38,308 bases of DNA. Source: Welwitschia mirabilis. Lineage: Eukaryota; Gnetophyta; Gnetopsida; Welwitschiales. Numbering within the stretch: the first letter of the stretch is position 1; each line of letters opens with the position of its first letter. The stretch covers positions 116,692,806 through 116,731,113 of the forward strand of contig JBOZIK010000001.1 in NCBI GenBank assembly GCA_051453625.1, in the 5' to 3' direction. Under the pieces are notes generated by a model, which was not told the DNA's origin, searched no databases, and saw nothing but the letters and a program-made list of their open reading frames with translations. A program made the position numbers and the translations under genes. Shown in pieces: positions 1 through 11,100 of this stretch.

Positions 1-1
1 C

Positions 2-169
2 ATTATAGAGTTTGTGATTAATCACCATCAAGATTCATTCATAGCCTTGGGCCTAAAAGGTGACGAGAGTATGGCTAATGTAGATTCATTAAGGTTTATA
101 TCTAATGATGTAAACATGAAACCACCAGAAAAATTTGGGATTTACAAACTATTATATAGCATTTTGTGA
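2..169 (+). pseudogene. Unidentified open reading frame cut by left edge
   Basis: Frame 2 is open from the first base for 55 codons and ends at TGA (167-169). The peptide has ordinary protein composition, including the stretch SFIALGLKGDESMANVD and later NVNMKPPEKFG-like residues (read as SNDVNMKPPEKFGIYKLL), unlike the Lys/Asn/Ile/Phe-rich strings random AT-rich DNA gives here. I do not recognise the family. It could be the end of an exon or a fragment of a retroelement protein. No splice site, poly(A) signal or related copy was identified in the window. At this base composition a 55-codon open run has under a 1% chance per trial, but there are many trials, so coding status is uncertain. Confidence 0.25.
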
Positions 170-1358
170 GAGGATTTGAACCTGATATTTTATTAATAGT
201 ATAGTTGTGAATATGCAAGCTAAATGTGGAAGATTAAAATGATGCTAAAGATGAGTTTGAAATAATGTTAAAGAGGCAAAATTTTATTTAGATTATTTAA
301 ATATGTCATCCTTGTCTTAATGTTTTAATTAAAAGGTATAGTTTCAAATATTATTTGATGTAGTAGTTAAAGAATATGAGAAACAAGTAATATACTATAC
401 ATAGTTTCCACTACATATCAAAAGAATTTAAACTAAATTCAGTAAAGTCCATGGTAAATTAGATGTAGGAAGGGCATGAAAAGGCCCTTAAATGATCAAG
501 TACATAGTTATATCATTTTTAGATTGTTGAACCCCTTCTAAACTCTTAGGTAGAACTCTACTTACTATACAACATCACATCCCCACATATTCTATTCAAA
601 AGAGTTTTGGCACTGTCATATTGCATATAGAACATCTAACCATTTTAATGATGGTTTGGTTATTTCTTTCTATAATAGCATCTTGTTATAGATAGAATGA
701 ATAATATTTGAATGCTTAATTCTAGGTTCTTTAAGATACTTCTCAAATTCTATACTGAAATGCTTTCAATATCATCACATAACGTTTAATGACTTATTCT
801 AACAAAAGATTTAAATTCAATGAATCCTTTATAGGCCTCTAATTTATATCTTAATACTTGTGCTTTCTTTCCTTCTCCAAATCTTGGTGGGTATAATTGA
901 TAGCAAAGGAATTTCATGAGATACTCTCCTCATGATGCATTATTACTTATCGAATTTATGCACAAAGTTCCTCAATGGAGAAAAAGTTACAAGAGCATTT
1001 GATAGATTCTTTAAACACATCAAATTTTGAGGGTTGAGATCTTAATGAGTGAATTTTTTATGATAATTTTTATAAACACATTACCCTACATATTTAGGTT
1101 ATTCTTTAGTGATGACATCATTAAAATCAATTGAACAATAACTCCTCTTCCTCAAGTTTGTAATTACCTACTTCTATTGAGACATTATATTCTAGGGTAA
1201 TATTCTTCAAATAAAGAGTGTTCATTACATTGGTTCAAGCTTTCTATACTAAAGTTCATTTACCCATAATGCAACAAACCTCTTCTATAAGACTCCTAAC
1301 CAATTATTTCCAAGATAGATTATTTCTTTTCTCAGTGGTATTAGTTTCACCTTTTACC
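170..1358. other. AT-rich tract without recognisable feature
   Basis: No open frame of useful length, tandem repeat, RNA gene or retroelement motif was recognised. Minus-strand reading of 840-1350 gives short open runs in shifting frames, which may be eroded coding DNA, but no motif could be named. Confidence 0.4.
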
Positions 1359-1556
1359 TCATGATGAATTTTCAATATCTATCAGAATCTGTGATGGGAG
1401 AGAGTTAAATTCATCCTGGAAGCCTAAAATATTAGTTTGATTGAGCTCATACTCCCTGGGCAAGTAAGCATCCATTTTATGCTTCCTATAAAAGTATAAC
1501 ACCATGTTGACAATTAGGTGTAATAAAAATAAAAATAGGAATACAATATCAAACAT
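1359..1556 (-). pseudogene. Orphan 65-codon frame, unknown
   Basis: The frame starts at ATG with a hydrophobic N-terminal run of about 20 residues (FDIVFLFLFLLHLIVNMVLYF) that could be a membrane segment. A more polar part follows, containing DAYLPREYELNQ and GFQDEFNSLPSQ. The polar half has protein-like composition and the hydrophobic half could be an artefact of a T-rich strand. It lies about 0.9 kb beyond the end of the minus-strand gypsy gag at 2489-3030 and on the same strand, so it might be a piece of the same element, but no protease, reverse transcriptase or integrase motif is visible. Family unknown. Confidence 0.2.
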
Positions 1557-2488
1557 AAAGTTTTAATTGATCATTTATGACTTGTATACATTAGTGAAAA
1601 TATAAAGTACAAAATTACAAATATTAAACTATTAAAAAAAGGCAAGAACAATCATCTTAGACGTAAACCTCACTGGAATGGTGTTTGCTATGAAATACTT
1701 TGTAACTTATTTATAGTACTATAAGGATTTTTAATATGGATAAAATAATTCATAAGCAAGTTCATTAGTACTACAGAACTATCTTGTAATGGGGCATTTG
1801 ATTCCCTAACTAATGTTGCAAAGAGGATTATTTATTATAAAATGCATTAATTTTCCTATCCAATGTCTTACAATTGAAGTTTCCCAAGATAAGTTAACCT
1901 CCTTTGAACTAATAAGTGATGATTCTGTTTAAGCAAGGGATTTCATATAGTCACTTAGTCACTCTAGTTTTTTCCTACTTTCAAATTTATTGTTGAGATC
2001 ATGCTTCCAAATTGAATAGGAATAGTTAGATAAAATTCAATGTTTCACATGTTTAATTTTTTGACCTTGTTATCTCAAAAAAAATAGTGATTTAGCATCT
2101 TTATTCATAGATATTTACCAAGACATCATCTGTCAATGTCAATGTATAAACTATTTGAAATTTTTATTATTTTACAAAGACAGCATAATATGTTTGCTAG
2201 TCTATACAAATAAGAACATGAAACTCCTTTTCATAGACTCATTAGACTTAATTGTATTTTTAGATTTTCTATTAAGATCTTGATTTTAAAGCAATTTGAT
2301 TTCATTGTGAAATATGCACAGACACAAAGCATTATGATCTATTATAGCCAAATAGTTGAAACAACTAAGGTAAGTTTATGTACTATCTTTTATAACTAAT
2401 AATGTATTCACATTTTTCATAAAGACAATATCACATCAAATCTACATTTTAAAAAGTTCAATTGGTATCACAACAAATATTTAATTTT
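1557..2488. other. AT-rich tract downstream of minus-strand gag, no pol seen
   Basis: If the gag at 2489-3030 belonged to a complete gypsy element, zinc knuckle, protease and reverse transcriptase should follow here on the minus strand. I found no CCHC knuckle, D-S/T-G protease motif or reverse-transcriptase block in minus-strand reading. The 3' part of the element is either lost or decayed past recognition. Confidence 0.4.
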
Positions 2489-3030
2489 TCATAAATGGAT
2501 TCTTCCTTGACTACATTTTTTTACTCTATTATGATCCTCTTCCTCCTTCTTGGTAGTGCTTATTTTTAGTTCATGATTATTTACTAAGTGTAGATTTCTT
2601 AATGTTTTAGTAAGACTTTTAGACTAAGAAAGCTTAATTTGATTATGAATTAGAGGGTGTAAACTAGCTGTTAATATTCTTATCTTGATAGATTTACTTA
2701 TAGCTATCTCTGGGATATATCTTAATAATTCCATGAACTTATTTTCATGTTAGGCCACTGCCATGAATCCTTGCCTGAGGTTTACAATTCCTCTATTTTT
2801 ACATTTTTATAAACTTCGGATATGTACCTATCATAGAATCTAGATTTAAAATCTTTCTAGTCTAGCTATTCTATATTTTCAAGTCATGCTTTCCACATAA
2901 TGCTACACTCTTCTTCAGCTAGCATGTCACACATGTAGCTTTATTTTCTGCTAAATAATTTCATCTCCTTTATTATTAATACCAATAAGGCCTCTGCCTT
3001 TGCTACATTTTTTAATCCTTTAAATATTAG
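2489..3030 (-). pseudogene. gag: Decayed Ty3/gypsy Gag (retrotrans_gag domain)
   Basis: Gag forms the particle that packages retrotransposon RNA in the cytoplasm. The minus-strand translation follows the plant gypsy Gag pattern in order. MLAEEECSIMWKA corresponds to the ML.EEA..WW region. DFKSRFYDRYISEVYKNV corresponds to FK..F...Y.P....... LRQGFMAVA (stop) HENKFMELLRYIPE corresponds to L.QG.M.V..Y...F..L.RY.P. IRILTASLHPLIHNQIKL corresponds to the K...F..GL.P.I block. A basic Lys/Glu-rich linker follows. A frame change near 2774-2793 and several internal stops show it is dead; many stops sit where Gln or Arg would be expected, as C-to-T decay would produce. No LTR or pol of the same element was identified next to it. 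Confidence 0.8.
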
Positions 3031-3037
3031 AGAACTA

Positions 3038-3372
3038 GTTTCTCAAAATTACATTATCAGCTTTATGGATAAATTGGCTTCATTTCTACCATTGCTTCTC
3101 TCTTGCAATTCATCCTCAAATTATTTATAATAATTGCCAATGATTTAACATTTGATGGAGGAATTGTTTCTAGCCTGTGCATCATCTATTAATTCTTGTA
3201 AGCTTAATTTTACTAATAAATACATAACTATTAGAACCATTTTCTCTGATATTAAAATGTCACAACTTTCTTTGACATGGCTAGAATATGGTGCTAAGGC
3301 ACTAAAATGCAAAGACACAAAGATCACAATTGATTTTCTAAGAACCAAAACAATAGCTATCAAAACTAGCAT
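3038..3372 (-). pseudogene. Coding-like region upstream of gag, possible Gag N-terminus
   Basis: A 75-codon open frame (3145-3372) precedes the gag remnant on the same strand. It ends in a polar stretch containing LQELIDDAQARNNSS and is followed in shifting frames by runs such as FEDELQERSNGRNEANLS. Composition is protein-like and the position fits the N-terminal part of a gypsy Gag, but no domain was recognised. The plus-strand 85-codon frame over the same bases (3152-3409) lacks such context and is treated as its shadow. Confidence 0.35.
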
Positions 3373-3554
3373 GCATTCAAAAAGGCAACATATTAAACTT
3401 GGCCTCTAATAAATGAATAATTTAATGATAAAAAGAGAATCTCTTTTTACATTATTAAATATATTATATTTTATTCTAATAGAAACTAGCTTACTTTATT
3501 TCATTTAATAAACTTATTTATTATAATTTACTAATCTTTATGCTCTATATATTA

Positions 3555-3555
3555 A

Positions 3556-3597
<42 letters not shown>
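3555..3597. repeat. Compound microsatellite (GT)n(AT)n
   Basis: About eleven GT units run directly into about ten AT units, followed by further AT-rich sequence. This is a typical slippage-prone dinucleotide tract and its length in the assembly may not be exact. Confidence 0.95.
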
Positions 3598-3683
3598 ATG
3601 TTATTATTATAAGATATATATTATTAACCTATATTTACTATATATTTATATAAAATATATAATATTTCAAAATAATAGCACTC

Positions 3684-3752
3684 TAGAGATTTAAACTCAT
3701 AACCTCGTATTTAACAAGCTAATAACTTAATTGTGCCACACATGCTAATGAA
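3684..3752 (-). mobile_element. tRNA-derived SINE-like head (copy 1)
   Basis: Read on the minus strand, TGGCACAATTAAG (3738-3726) resembles an RNA polymerase III A box, and GAGTTTAAATC (3698-3688) resembles a B box (GGTTCRANTCC) about 40 bases further on, which is normal spacing. The plus-strand form (AAACTCATAACCTC then GCCACACATG) is the pattern seen when tRNA-derived plant SINEs or tRNA relics are read backwards. No folded acceptor stem, 3' tail or target-site duplication is evident, so this is a relic at best. Confidence 0.4.
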
Positions 3753-4020
3753 TATAAATGTCATAAACATAAATATATATAGAAATTAATTATGCATATA
3801 CATATATAACAAATAATCCCATATGGGTTATAGAAAGGAAAAAAAATGGGTGCATAATTAAAACATAGGATTAATGATAATAAATTAATAGATAGCTTAA
3901 ACTAACATGGGATAATTAATTATGCACATATCCATGCATAGAGAATAAATAATTTTATATAGTACCTCTAATTCCACACTTAGAATTTAATAAATAAATT
4001 AATTAACTAATATTTTAAAT
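3753..4020. other. AT-rich tract with a short palindrome
   Basis: The tract holds an almost perfect palindrome centred on CCCATATGGG (about 3811-3829) and two near-repeats of TTAATTATGCA-type sequence (around 3787 and 3917). No gene or mobile-element end was identified. Confidence 0.4.
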
Positions 4021-4170
4021 TAGTAATAATTAAATACTATTCTACTTGTAATATGATTAAATAATAATAGTCTATTTAGGGATATAATTAAATAATAATA
4101 ATCTATTTAAAAATCTATTAAATTAATAATTAAATAGCAATAATCCATAAGATTAGTAATTAAATTGTAA
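4021..4170. repeat. Degenerate AT-rich tandem repeat
   Basis: About five irregular units of 30-40 bp share the core ATTAAATAATAATAATCTAT with substitutions and small indels. Spacing is uneven, so the array is old or formed by local slippage. Confidence 0.6.
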
Positions 4171-4219
4171 TAATCCTCCTTAAGAAATGTGTTATGGATG
4201 GAAGTTATACAAGAACTTA

Positions 4220-4545
4220 GAATAAGATGGGAATATGAGAATTGTCATGGGTAATGGGATACCACCTTAGGAAAAATGCCAATATGGGAATTGCCACAAG
4301 CTACAAGCCACCAAAGTATGAGAATTATTATGGTCATGAGATGCCATCTTAAGAAAAATGTAAATATGGAAATTGCCATGGGCTACATGTAACCACCTTA
4401 GGAAACATGCAAATATGATGATTACCATAAGCCTAGGCTATGCTACCTTGGGAAACATTCATGTAAAAACCTACATAAATGGAAATTCATGACCCACTAC
4501 CTTGGGAATCATATATGCAAAAAGCCATTGAAATGGAAATTTGTG
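4220..4545. repeat. Tandem repeat, unit about 49 bp
   Basis: Recurring blocks of the type AATATGGGAATTGCCA, CCACCTTAGGAAA and ATGCAAATATG recur with TATG anchors at 4234, 4283, 4317, 4365 and 4414, spacings 49, 34, 48 and 49, then two more diverged units to about 4545. It is more GC-rich than its surroundings. The open frame at 4489-4698 merely starts in the last units and is not considered a gene. Confidence 0.7.
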
Positions 4546-4589
4546 AAATTTCAACTACCATCTCAACTAATACATAAAAATAATAGGTA

Positions 4590-4662
4590 CTCTCATGGAC
4601 TTAAATTCAAAACCTTTAACACAATAAACCAATTTGATAGCCAAGTACATCAAACATCCTTG
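4590..4662 (-). mobile_element. tRNA-derived SINE-like head (copy 2)
   Basis: On the minus strand, TGGCTATCAAATTGG (4643-4629) matches the A-box pattern TRGCNNAGYNGG loosely. GGTTTTGAATTTAAGTCC (4614-4597) resembles the T-arm/B box, about 30 bases downstream. Order and spacing repeat those of the copy at 3684-3752, and both are on the same strand. A third B-box-like string, GAGGTCTCAAATTCAA on the minus strand near 4735-4752, has no convincing A box. Confidence 0.4.
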
Positions 4663-5998
4663 TGGGTAAATAATAATAACTTAGATCTTAATAAATAGTT
4701 ATTAGGATTATATAGAAATAAACTTAGCTAGAAATTGAATTTGAGACCTCATATGTAATAAAAAAGATAAGGTAAATCTTGATTATAATAGAATAATCAT
4801 AGTTTTAAATAGTAATTTATGTAAGAGTAAGTTAAAAGCTATGGAAACTACAAATGAAAGATGGTAAACAAAAGGAAATATAAGGGCCATCACAGAACTC
4901 AATCAAAATGCAACTATAACTTAAGTTAAAGCCTTTAAATTGAATCCTTACTAAGAGAAAATAAAACTTAAATTAAAGAAGCAGATGAGGTTCAAAAAGG
5001 AGAACTAGCTCTAAGAATTTAATAAAACTTGAATTCACCAAAATTTAAATGAAAAGGGGGAAAATAGACTTAGAGATAGATGGAAATAAAATCCAACAAA
5101 AACAAGGGCAAACTACAGCTACAAACTACCTTCAAAATTAATGAATACAATAATTACCAAGAAATTGAGTCATATACATCTTTAAGTAAAATACATAGAA
5201 AACTAGCTAGAATAATCTCCCACAATAAATTTTTTAATATTTATAAGCCATGCCACTCTAAATAAATAGGGAATAATTTAAGTTTTGAAGTTTCTAAATG
5301 CTCTAACATATATATGCATGGAAATTTTAGTACCAATAAAGATAAATAATGACAAAAAATGTAAAAACTTTAAATAAGAAAAAGACCATTTTATTCAACA
5401 ACCAGATAGCATTAAGTAATCATAGATAAGTTGTAAATATATGGCCCTTCAAATTAAAATAAGAATAAGGCTTTAGGCCAAAATAACTACTTAGAATTAC
5501 TCAGTCATAAATAAAAACTAAGGTACAAAATTTCCAAGATTACATAGTAAGAAAAATACAATACTTAGGAATAAAACTCTACCTGGTTGTAGTTATTAGT
5601 TTGTATTGAAATCATGTTTTATAAGTTCTCTAGAACCTACATAATAAAAAGTATGAAATAAGAACAGTAATTACCACATTTTCTAATTTGGACTAAGTAG
5701 AAGGAAAAACATATGGATCAGGACAAATACCACACAATGGGATTTACAAAGAAATAATCTTTCTCTTTCAAACTATAGCAAGATACATTGGTTATTAAAT
5801 TTTTTTTCTTAAAAATAGAGGTTCTTTGATGAGTATGATGAAAATTCTTGCCTAAATTATCACTAAAGATCACTCTTATAACTAGTAGGATCTACCACAA
5901 GGGGTTTTCGCATGTGACTTGCATAGATAGTACCTTACTATGTAAATAAAGGGGCTTGTATAAATTCATTTTTTTTAAAAACATTATCATCTTTGATT
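4663..5998. other. AT-rich tract without recognisable feature
   Basis: The only frame of any length (5080-5265, plus, 61 codons, Lys/Asn/Ile-rich) looks like an artefact of A-rich DNA. No repeat ends, RNA genes or retroelement motifs were recognised. Confidence 0.4.
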
Positions 5999-6229
5999 TT
6001 ATACCTTGACAGTTTCTTCCATGGCAAATAGAAGCCTAATATAGTTTACTCTTTGAAGTTCATGGAATTGTTTCTTTTGGCCAAATTTCAAGATACCAAA
6101 ACTCATGGATATAGAAATGACTATCAATTTATAGCAATAAATTTTTTTCCTAAGCACTCTTTGTAGACATAAAATAATAGCTAAGACAACTTCAAATAGT
6201 CCCCAAACAATAAGAAGGAATATAATCAA
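5999..6229 (-). pseudogene. Orphan 76-codon frame, unknown
   Basis: The frame begins with a hydrophobic stretch (IIFLLIVWGLFEVVLAIIL) that could span a membrane, followed by a basic and polar half containing LRKKIYCYKLI and FHELQRVNYIRLLFAMEETV. The second half has protein-like composition. About 240 bp upstream on the same strand is a TATAAATAGG motif (6467-6474). I recognise no family. It may be an LTR or leader-region frame, a dead gene fragment, or chance. Confidence 0.22.
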
Positions 6230-6466
6230 GCCACTTAATTCATGTAAGCATAAAATTTCAAACTAAGTAAGAAGCAAACATTATGTGAATCATCATCAAG
6301 AACTCAAGTATACAATAAATAATGAAAGAAATAGAAACCTAGAATAGACCATACAAGGGCTATGAGGGGGGTTGGAAACCATACCTGTACTTCAAAGTTG
6401 TAACTTCTAGCTTAAAAATCAACTAGTAAAACTCTAATAATGAACAAAATAAGTGAAAAAGAAACC

Positions 6467-6474
6467 TATTTATA
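6467..6474 (-). promoter_or_regulatory. TATA-box-like TATAAATA
   Basis: The minus strand reads TATAAATAGG. About 95 bases further on, a CT- and C-rich leader-like stretch with an ATG (GTATGGTTTCCAACCCCCC, near 6365-6383) stands out from the AT-rich surroundings. The arrangement resembles a gene or LTR promoter reading leftwards, but no second LTR copy or gene body supports it. Confidence 0.3.
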
Positions 6475-6479
6475 CTATT

Positions 6480-7588
6480 TTAAAGAACTTAAATGGACTC
6501 AATAAAATTTACGAAGATATTAATTAGATAAAATCTATTTTCTTCTTTGAATGACTTAAATTCATTACTCTCTTCTTACTAGATGCTTATCCAATGGGTA
6601 CAGATCTAAAAATGTAATAATTCTGCAAGTAGGAACACATTAAATTCAATTTTTATCAACCAAATTAGGTAAAATTTAATGTTATTATAGCAATTTCAAA
6701 TATTTCATAGTTAAACCAAAGATTTATAGCTTTAGTAAATGAATTAAAAAAAAGTAGAGAGTTACCCCTTAAAATAAACATTTTAACTCAAATGCCTAGT
6801 ACTTAAAATATAATAAAATAACTATTAAAACAATCACTTGTACCTACAAGTTAAATTATTATTATTATTATTATTTGTTAGATCCTTACATGTCTAGTTC
6901 TTGGGCTTGACAACTACGTATGAAAATATGTTAAATGCCATTGGCAAGAAGGACACGTTTTTATTTATTTTTATTTAATAGACCTTTTAAGATTTAAATG
7001 GAATATTATCTCTCTAGCTTGTATAAGTTCTTTAAGCTTCTCACGTTACAATTGCATGATTTTTTTGAATTTAAGTGAATGATCCATCAAATGTAATTAA
7101 ATTTAATTTGATAGATTCTTAGGTTCTTTTTTTAAACATAAAAAAATTAGTTTTAGTTAAAAGTTATATTATTAGTTATGTAAATATAAATTAGAGTCCA
7201 ACATTCTCCTTAATTTATAATTGGTTATTCATTTATTTTAGGAATGGAATACTCTTATAATTCTTAGTTGTTTTAATTTATTTAACTTAGTTTACTTATA
7301 TTGTTTATTCTTCTATATTGTATTCATTATTTTCAATTAGAATTTAGATATAATTATATAGTATAAATTTTATTTCTCAATATTTCTATATAATTTATTT
7401 TCTTATTAAATAATTAAACTTCATATGGTATTTTGTTTTCTTTTAATTTTACTAAAAATTATTAGACATCCCTTTTGATCTACAATGCTATTTCATGTAT
7501 GATTTTATTATGATTATGGAACTTTTACATGATGCATGATAATTGTATATGTCCTTTTATAATATCATGTGAGTTTCTCTTAATTTTA
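6480..7588. other. AT-rich tract, ATT microsatellite inside
   Basis: Contains an (ATT)n tract at about 6855-6876. The rest is strongly AT-rich with a shift to T-rich plus strand after about 7100. No gene, LTR end or RNA gene was recognised. Confidence 0.5.
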
Positions 7589-8119
7589 CTAGTATAAATT
7601 AGTCTTGCTAAATAGTAAAAATATAGAAGAGTCATAGATATCCTTAATGCATTTTTGCAAACTAATTTCGATAATTCTTGCTTTTGTTATTTCCTCTTAT
7701 ATTAATATGTATTTTATTAATTTAGCTCTAGCTTCTTCTTTTTATTATAGTTTTCTTACACAACTAACTATGATAGTTAATGCTTTTTCTTTCATATTTG
7801 AGATTTGCTCCTTTAGGCTTTCTATGGTATTTGTAATTGGCATAATAGTTTCTTTCACTTTTAATTGCTTATTTAAAATTTCAATTTTCTCTTTGAGTTT
7901 TTTAATCATCTAGTCATTTATATTTATTTCATTATTTAATATTTTATTTATCTATATAAGTTATTATTTTATGATATTTTTAAATGATTTCATTTCATAT
8001 TCTTTCTTCCTTAATCTTTTCTTTTATTCTTTTACTAATACTAGATTTTTGTGAGAAGCGTCTTTGGTGTTTTATATTAAATTTCATAATAAATTAGTAA
8101 ATTATTCTTTTTTATCCAT
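7589..8119 (-). pseudogene. Possible decayed Lys/Glu-rich coiled-coil frame
   Basis: A single minus-strand frame of 177 codons from an ATG at 8119 holds a 54-codon open run with heptad-like spacing of Leu/Ile, including IKKLKEKIEILNKQLK and ESLKEQISNMKEKAL. There are 11 internal stops; random DNA of this composition would have about 15, so the excess of openness is slight. Gag-like proteins of plant retroelements often carry such coiled coils, but Lys/Glu/Ile-rich strings also arise from A-rich strands. The opposite plus-strand frame (7647-7913, Phe/Ile/Leu/Ser-rich, 88 codons) is its shadow. Function unknown. Confidence 0.25.
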
Positions 8120-11100
8120 ATTAATTATAAGTTAACTATTATATCCATATAATAGCATGCATTCCATAACTAAAGTCAATAGTTTATCAAGAATCTAGAC
8201 ATTTATGAGATGTAATTTTAAGAAAACTTATCCCTTCTATAATTAATCAGTTTATTAATGATGTTCGAATTCTATCCTTTATAAAATTTGATGGTATATT
8301 CCTTCCATGTCTTCTTATGCTTATGAGATTTAATAGTATATTTGATTATGAGGTATTTAATGAAATAATTACCTATCATCTAAGCAAATGGTGGAATGGA
8401 GACATGGGAAGAAGTCATTAATGTTAGTTAATTTTTTAAATGTTAATTTATTAACATAGTTTTATATGTATTTTATTTTATATTAGTTTCTACTGAAGCC
8501 TTTTTTATTCTATTGCCCTTTTTTCCCACTTTGGTGCATGAGGTATTTGAGGTATTTGATGTTATTTTAGCTAGCTAATTAATGTATCCTTATAATATTC
8601 TTTCAAATGGAAGAAAAAAAATCATATATCATATTAGAATATAAATTTTTAATATAATTATTTATGGTATGTAGAGTTATGATATTTTTCCCTTTTTAAC
8701 TTGGTGTTTTTTTTAATAGGAAAATCATAACTAGGTGTCAATAAAAGGATTTGTAAAAATAACCATTAGATTCTTTATTTTCTTATCTTATAAGATTTTC
8801 ACAGTGATAAGACAAGAATTTAAAACTAAGGGACCTAGATTTATAGCCTTTATGCTTCCAGGATGATGTCATGAAGGAATATCATAAACACTAGAAAATA
8901 TGTTTTGAAATGTGATTCACACTAGAACTATCATATGATTTTGATTAGTATATGATTAGAACCTAATGTTTTAACAAGTATTATGCAATGGAATTTATAG
9001 AATATCATGTGATGGTGGTTAATATAATCTTAAATCCTAATGTGGCATTAAATGTTATTTGGTAATATGACTCAAAAATCAAATTTTTTAATCTTATTTT
9101 AGAAGGTCAAAAAGAGAGAGAAAATTTTCGGTTTAATGCATGTTTTTAATTTCTTGTGTTAGAACATAATTACAGTGATTTCTAATGCAAGGTTAGATGC
9201 ATTAGATTTTAAGATTTTCATCTTTAAACTTCTCCTAGTTCATGATATAATAGATTAATATTATCGATTTCATATAACCCATCTTTCCATTAGTTTTATT
9301 TTTCCTAGGTTATAAGATCTAACATTTTATTACTAATATTTCATTGTAGTATCATAGTTATGATGTTTATAGCTTCTTTAAAAAAGCTATAGTTTAGCTT
9401 ACTAGATACCACTTCTACTTACCTTCAATATTAATTATACATCCTTTATGATATGTAAATATAGTAAACTTTATTAATTCTTTATTCATATTTTCTGAGT
9501 TCTACTTAATTTTTTCTATGGCACCTAATCTTATAACCATCTCATAATAAGTATTATTATTAAGAATATTTTCTTCATAGCATATTTTGATTATCTAGTA
9601 TAAAATGTAGGGTACTAAAGGGTGATAATTTATAAGATTAATTTTAAAGATAAGTTGTGTTTCATGTTTGTCTTTTTTATATCCTCTTCTTTGCTGCGTA
9701 TATCCATAGAAAGAGAGAAATATACATATTTTTAATTTTTCTTAGCCAGGTAGTTCTTGTCACATGATGACGAGCTCTTATTTTTCAGTTTTTTTATGCA
9801 TACATGGTAATTTTAAAGGTTTATATAAAGGATATAACCTATTAATCTAGGAATATTTTATATTTTCACTTATAAGTGTAAAATGAATTTTGTACATTAT
9901 GAATATTCTTTTGCCTTTTTTAAGCTTTGGATGCTTCTTATTTAATTTTTACTTCTTTATATTATGTCATTTTTAGAGATTAAAACTATTCTTAATGTTT
10001 AACATAGATTTCATAGTTTTTATTATATACCTATTATTAATGAAAAGTACTTGAATTTTACTTATTAACTAGTTCTATTTCACAAATGTATAATTAAAGA
10101 AATTTCAATACTTATTTGAAAATGTATAAGCCTAGTAAGATCATTTATTACATACTTTTAAGTTCTCCAACATATAGCATTGGAAGAGGCATACTTTGCA
10201 TTCTTAAATTAAGCTTTGCACATTAATTATCAATTTAGAAAGATCTTAAGAACTAGTATGAATGATGCAGTAGGGAAGGAATATGTCAATTTTTATAAAT
10301 ACCATACATATAATTATATTACTCAAATTTTCATATATTTAAATTATAATTTAGTATGTAATGAATATATAACAATCTCACCATCATAATAGAATTTTAA
10401 ATGTCTTTCATCCATGTTGTAGTCTTATTTATAATATCTTATCTTTATTTTTTCTTGTTACTTAGTTTAATTTAAATTATTAAAAGTTTTTGAATATAAT
10501 AAATACTCTTTTATATTTTTAACTTAGAGCATCTAATGTCTATAAGTTTTGTTAATTAAATTAGTTTAGCATGGTAGATCACTTAGTGTATCTTTATGAG
10601 ACTCATGTTTTTCTTTAATTCTTACCCAATGAATTCTTTCTTATTATTATATCTTTCTTTGTTACTATAATAGATTTCAATTATAATTTAAAATTTTTTT
10701 TCTTACTTTGAGTTTAAATTAAAAAATGAGTCTTCTTAAAAATAAGATCTTCTTCTAAACATACTTTCCCCTTCTTAATCTATATTAACTTTGTTAGAAA
10801 TCTTGATAATTAACTCATGATACTTATGTTTATGAATCTTGTTATTTTTTAAATTAAAAATCCCCTTTTACCCTTAGCTAATTCCCTTAAATCATCCATC
10901 ATCACTATAATATTTAATATCTATTTATGATAAAATGATAAATTAACATTATAGTAAGAGTTAGAAATTCTTATACCTTCAGATAATTTCCTATGAAATA
11001 CATGCTTTAAAATCTTCTTAGATATATAATGGAATAATCTTTGAATGATTCAATTTTTAATAAATATATTTGAGATCTCATTTAAACTATTAATCACCAC

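Noticed and set aside
2463-2473. TGGTATCACAAC as a plus-strand tRNA-iMet primer site
   Set aside because: No LTR end precedes it, the nearby gag is on the other strand, and the match beyond TGGTATCA is poor.
7647-7913. Plus-strand 88-codon hydrophobic frame as a membrane protein
   Set aside because: Composition (Phe, Ile, Leu, Ser) is what a T-rich strand yields; the opposite strand has the more plausible coiled-coil-like frame.
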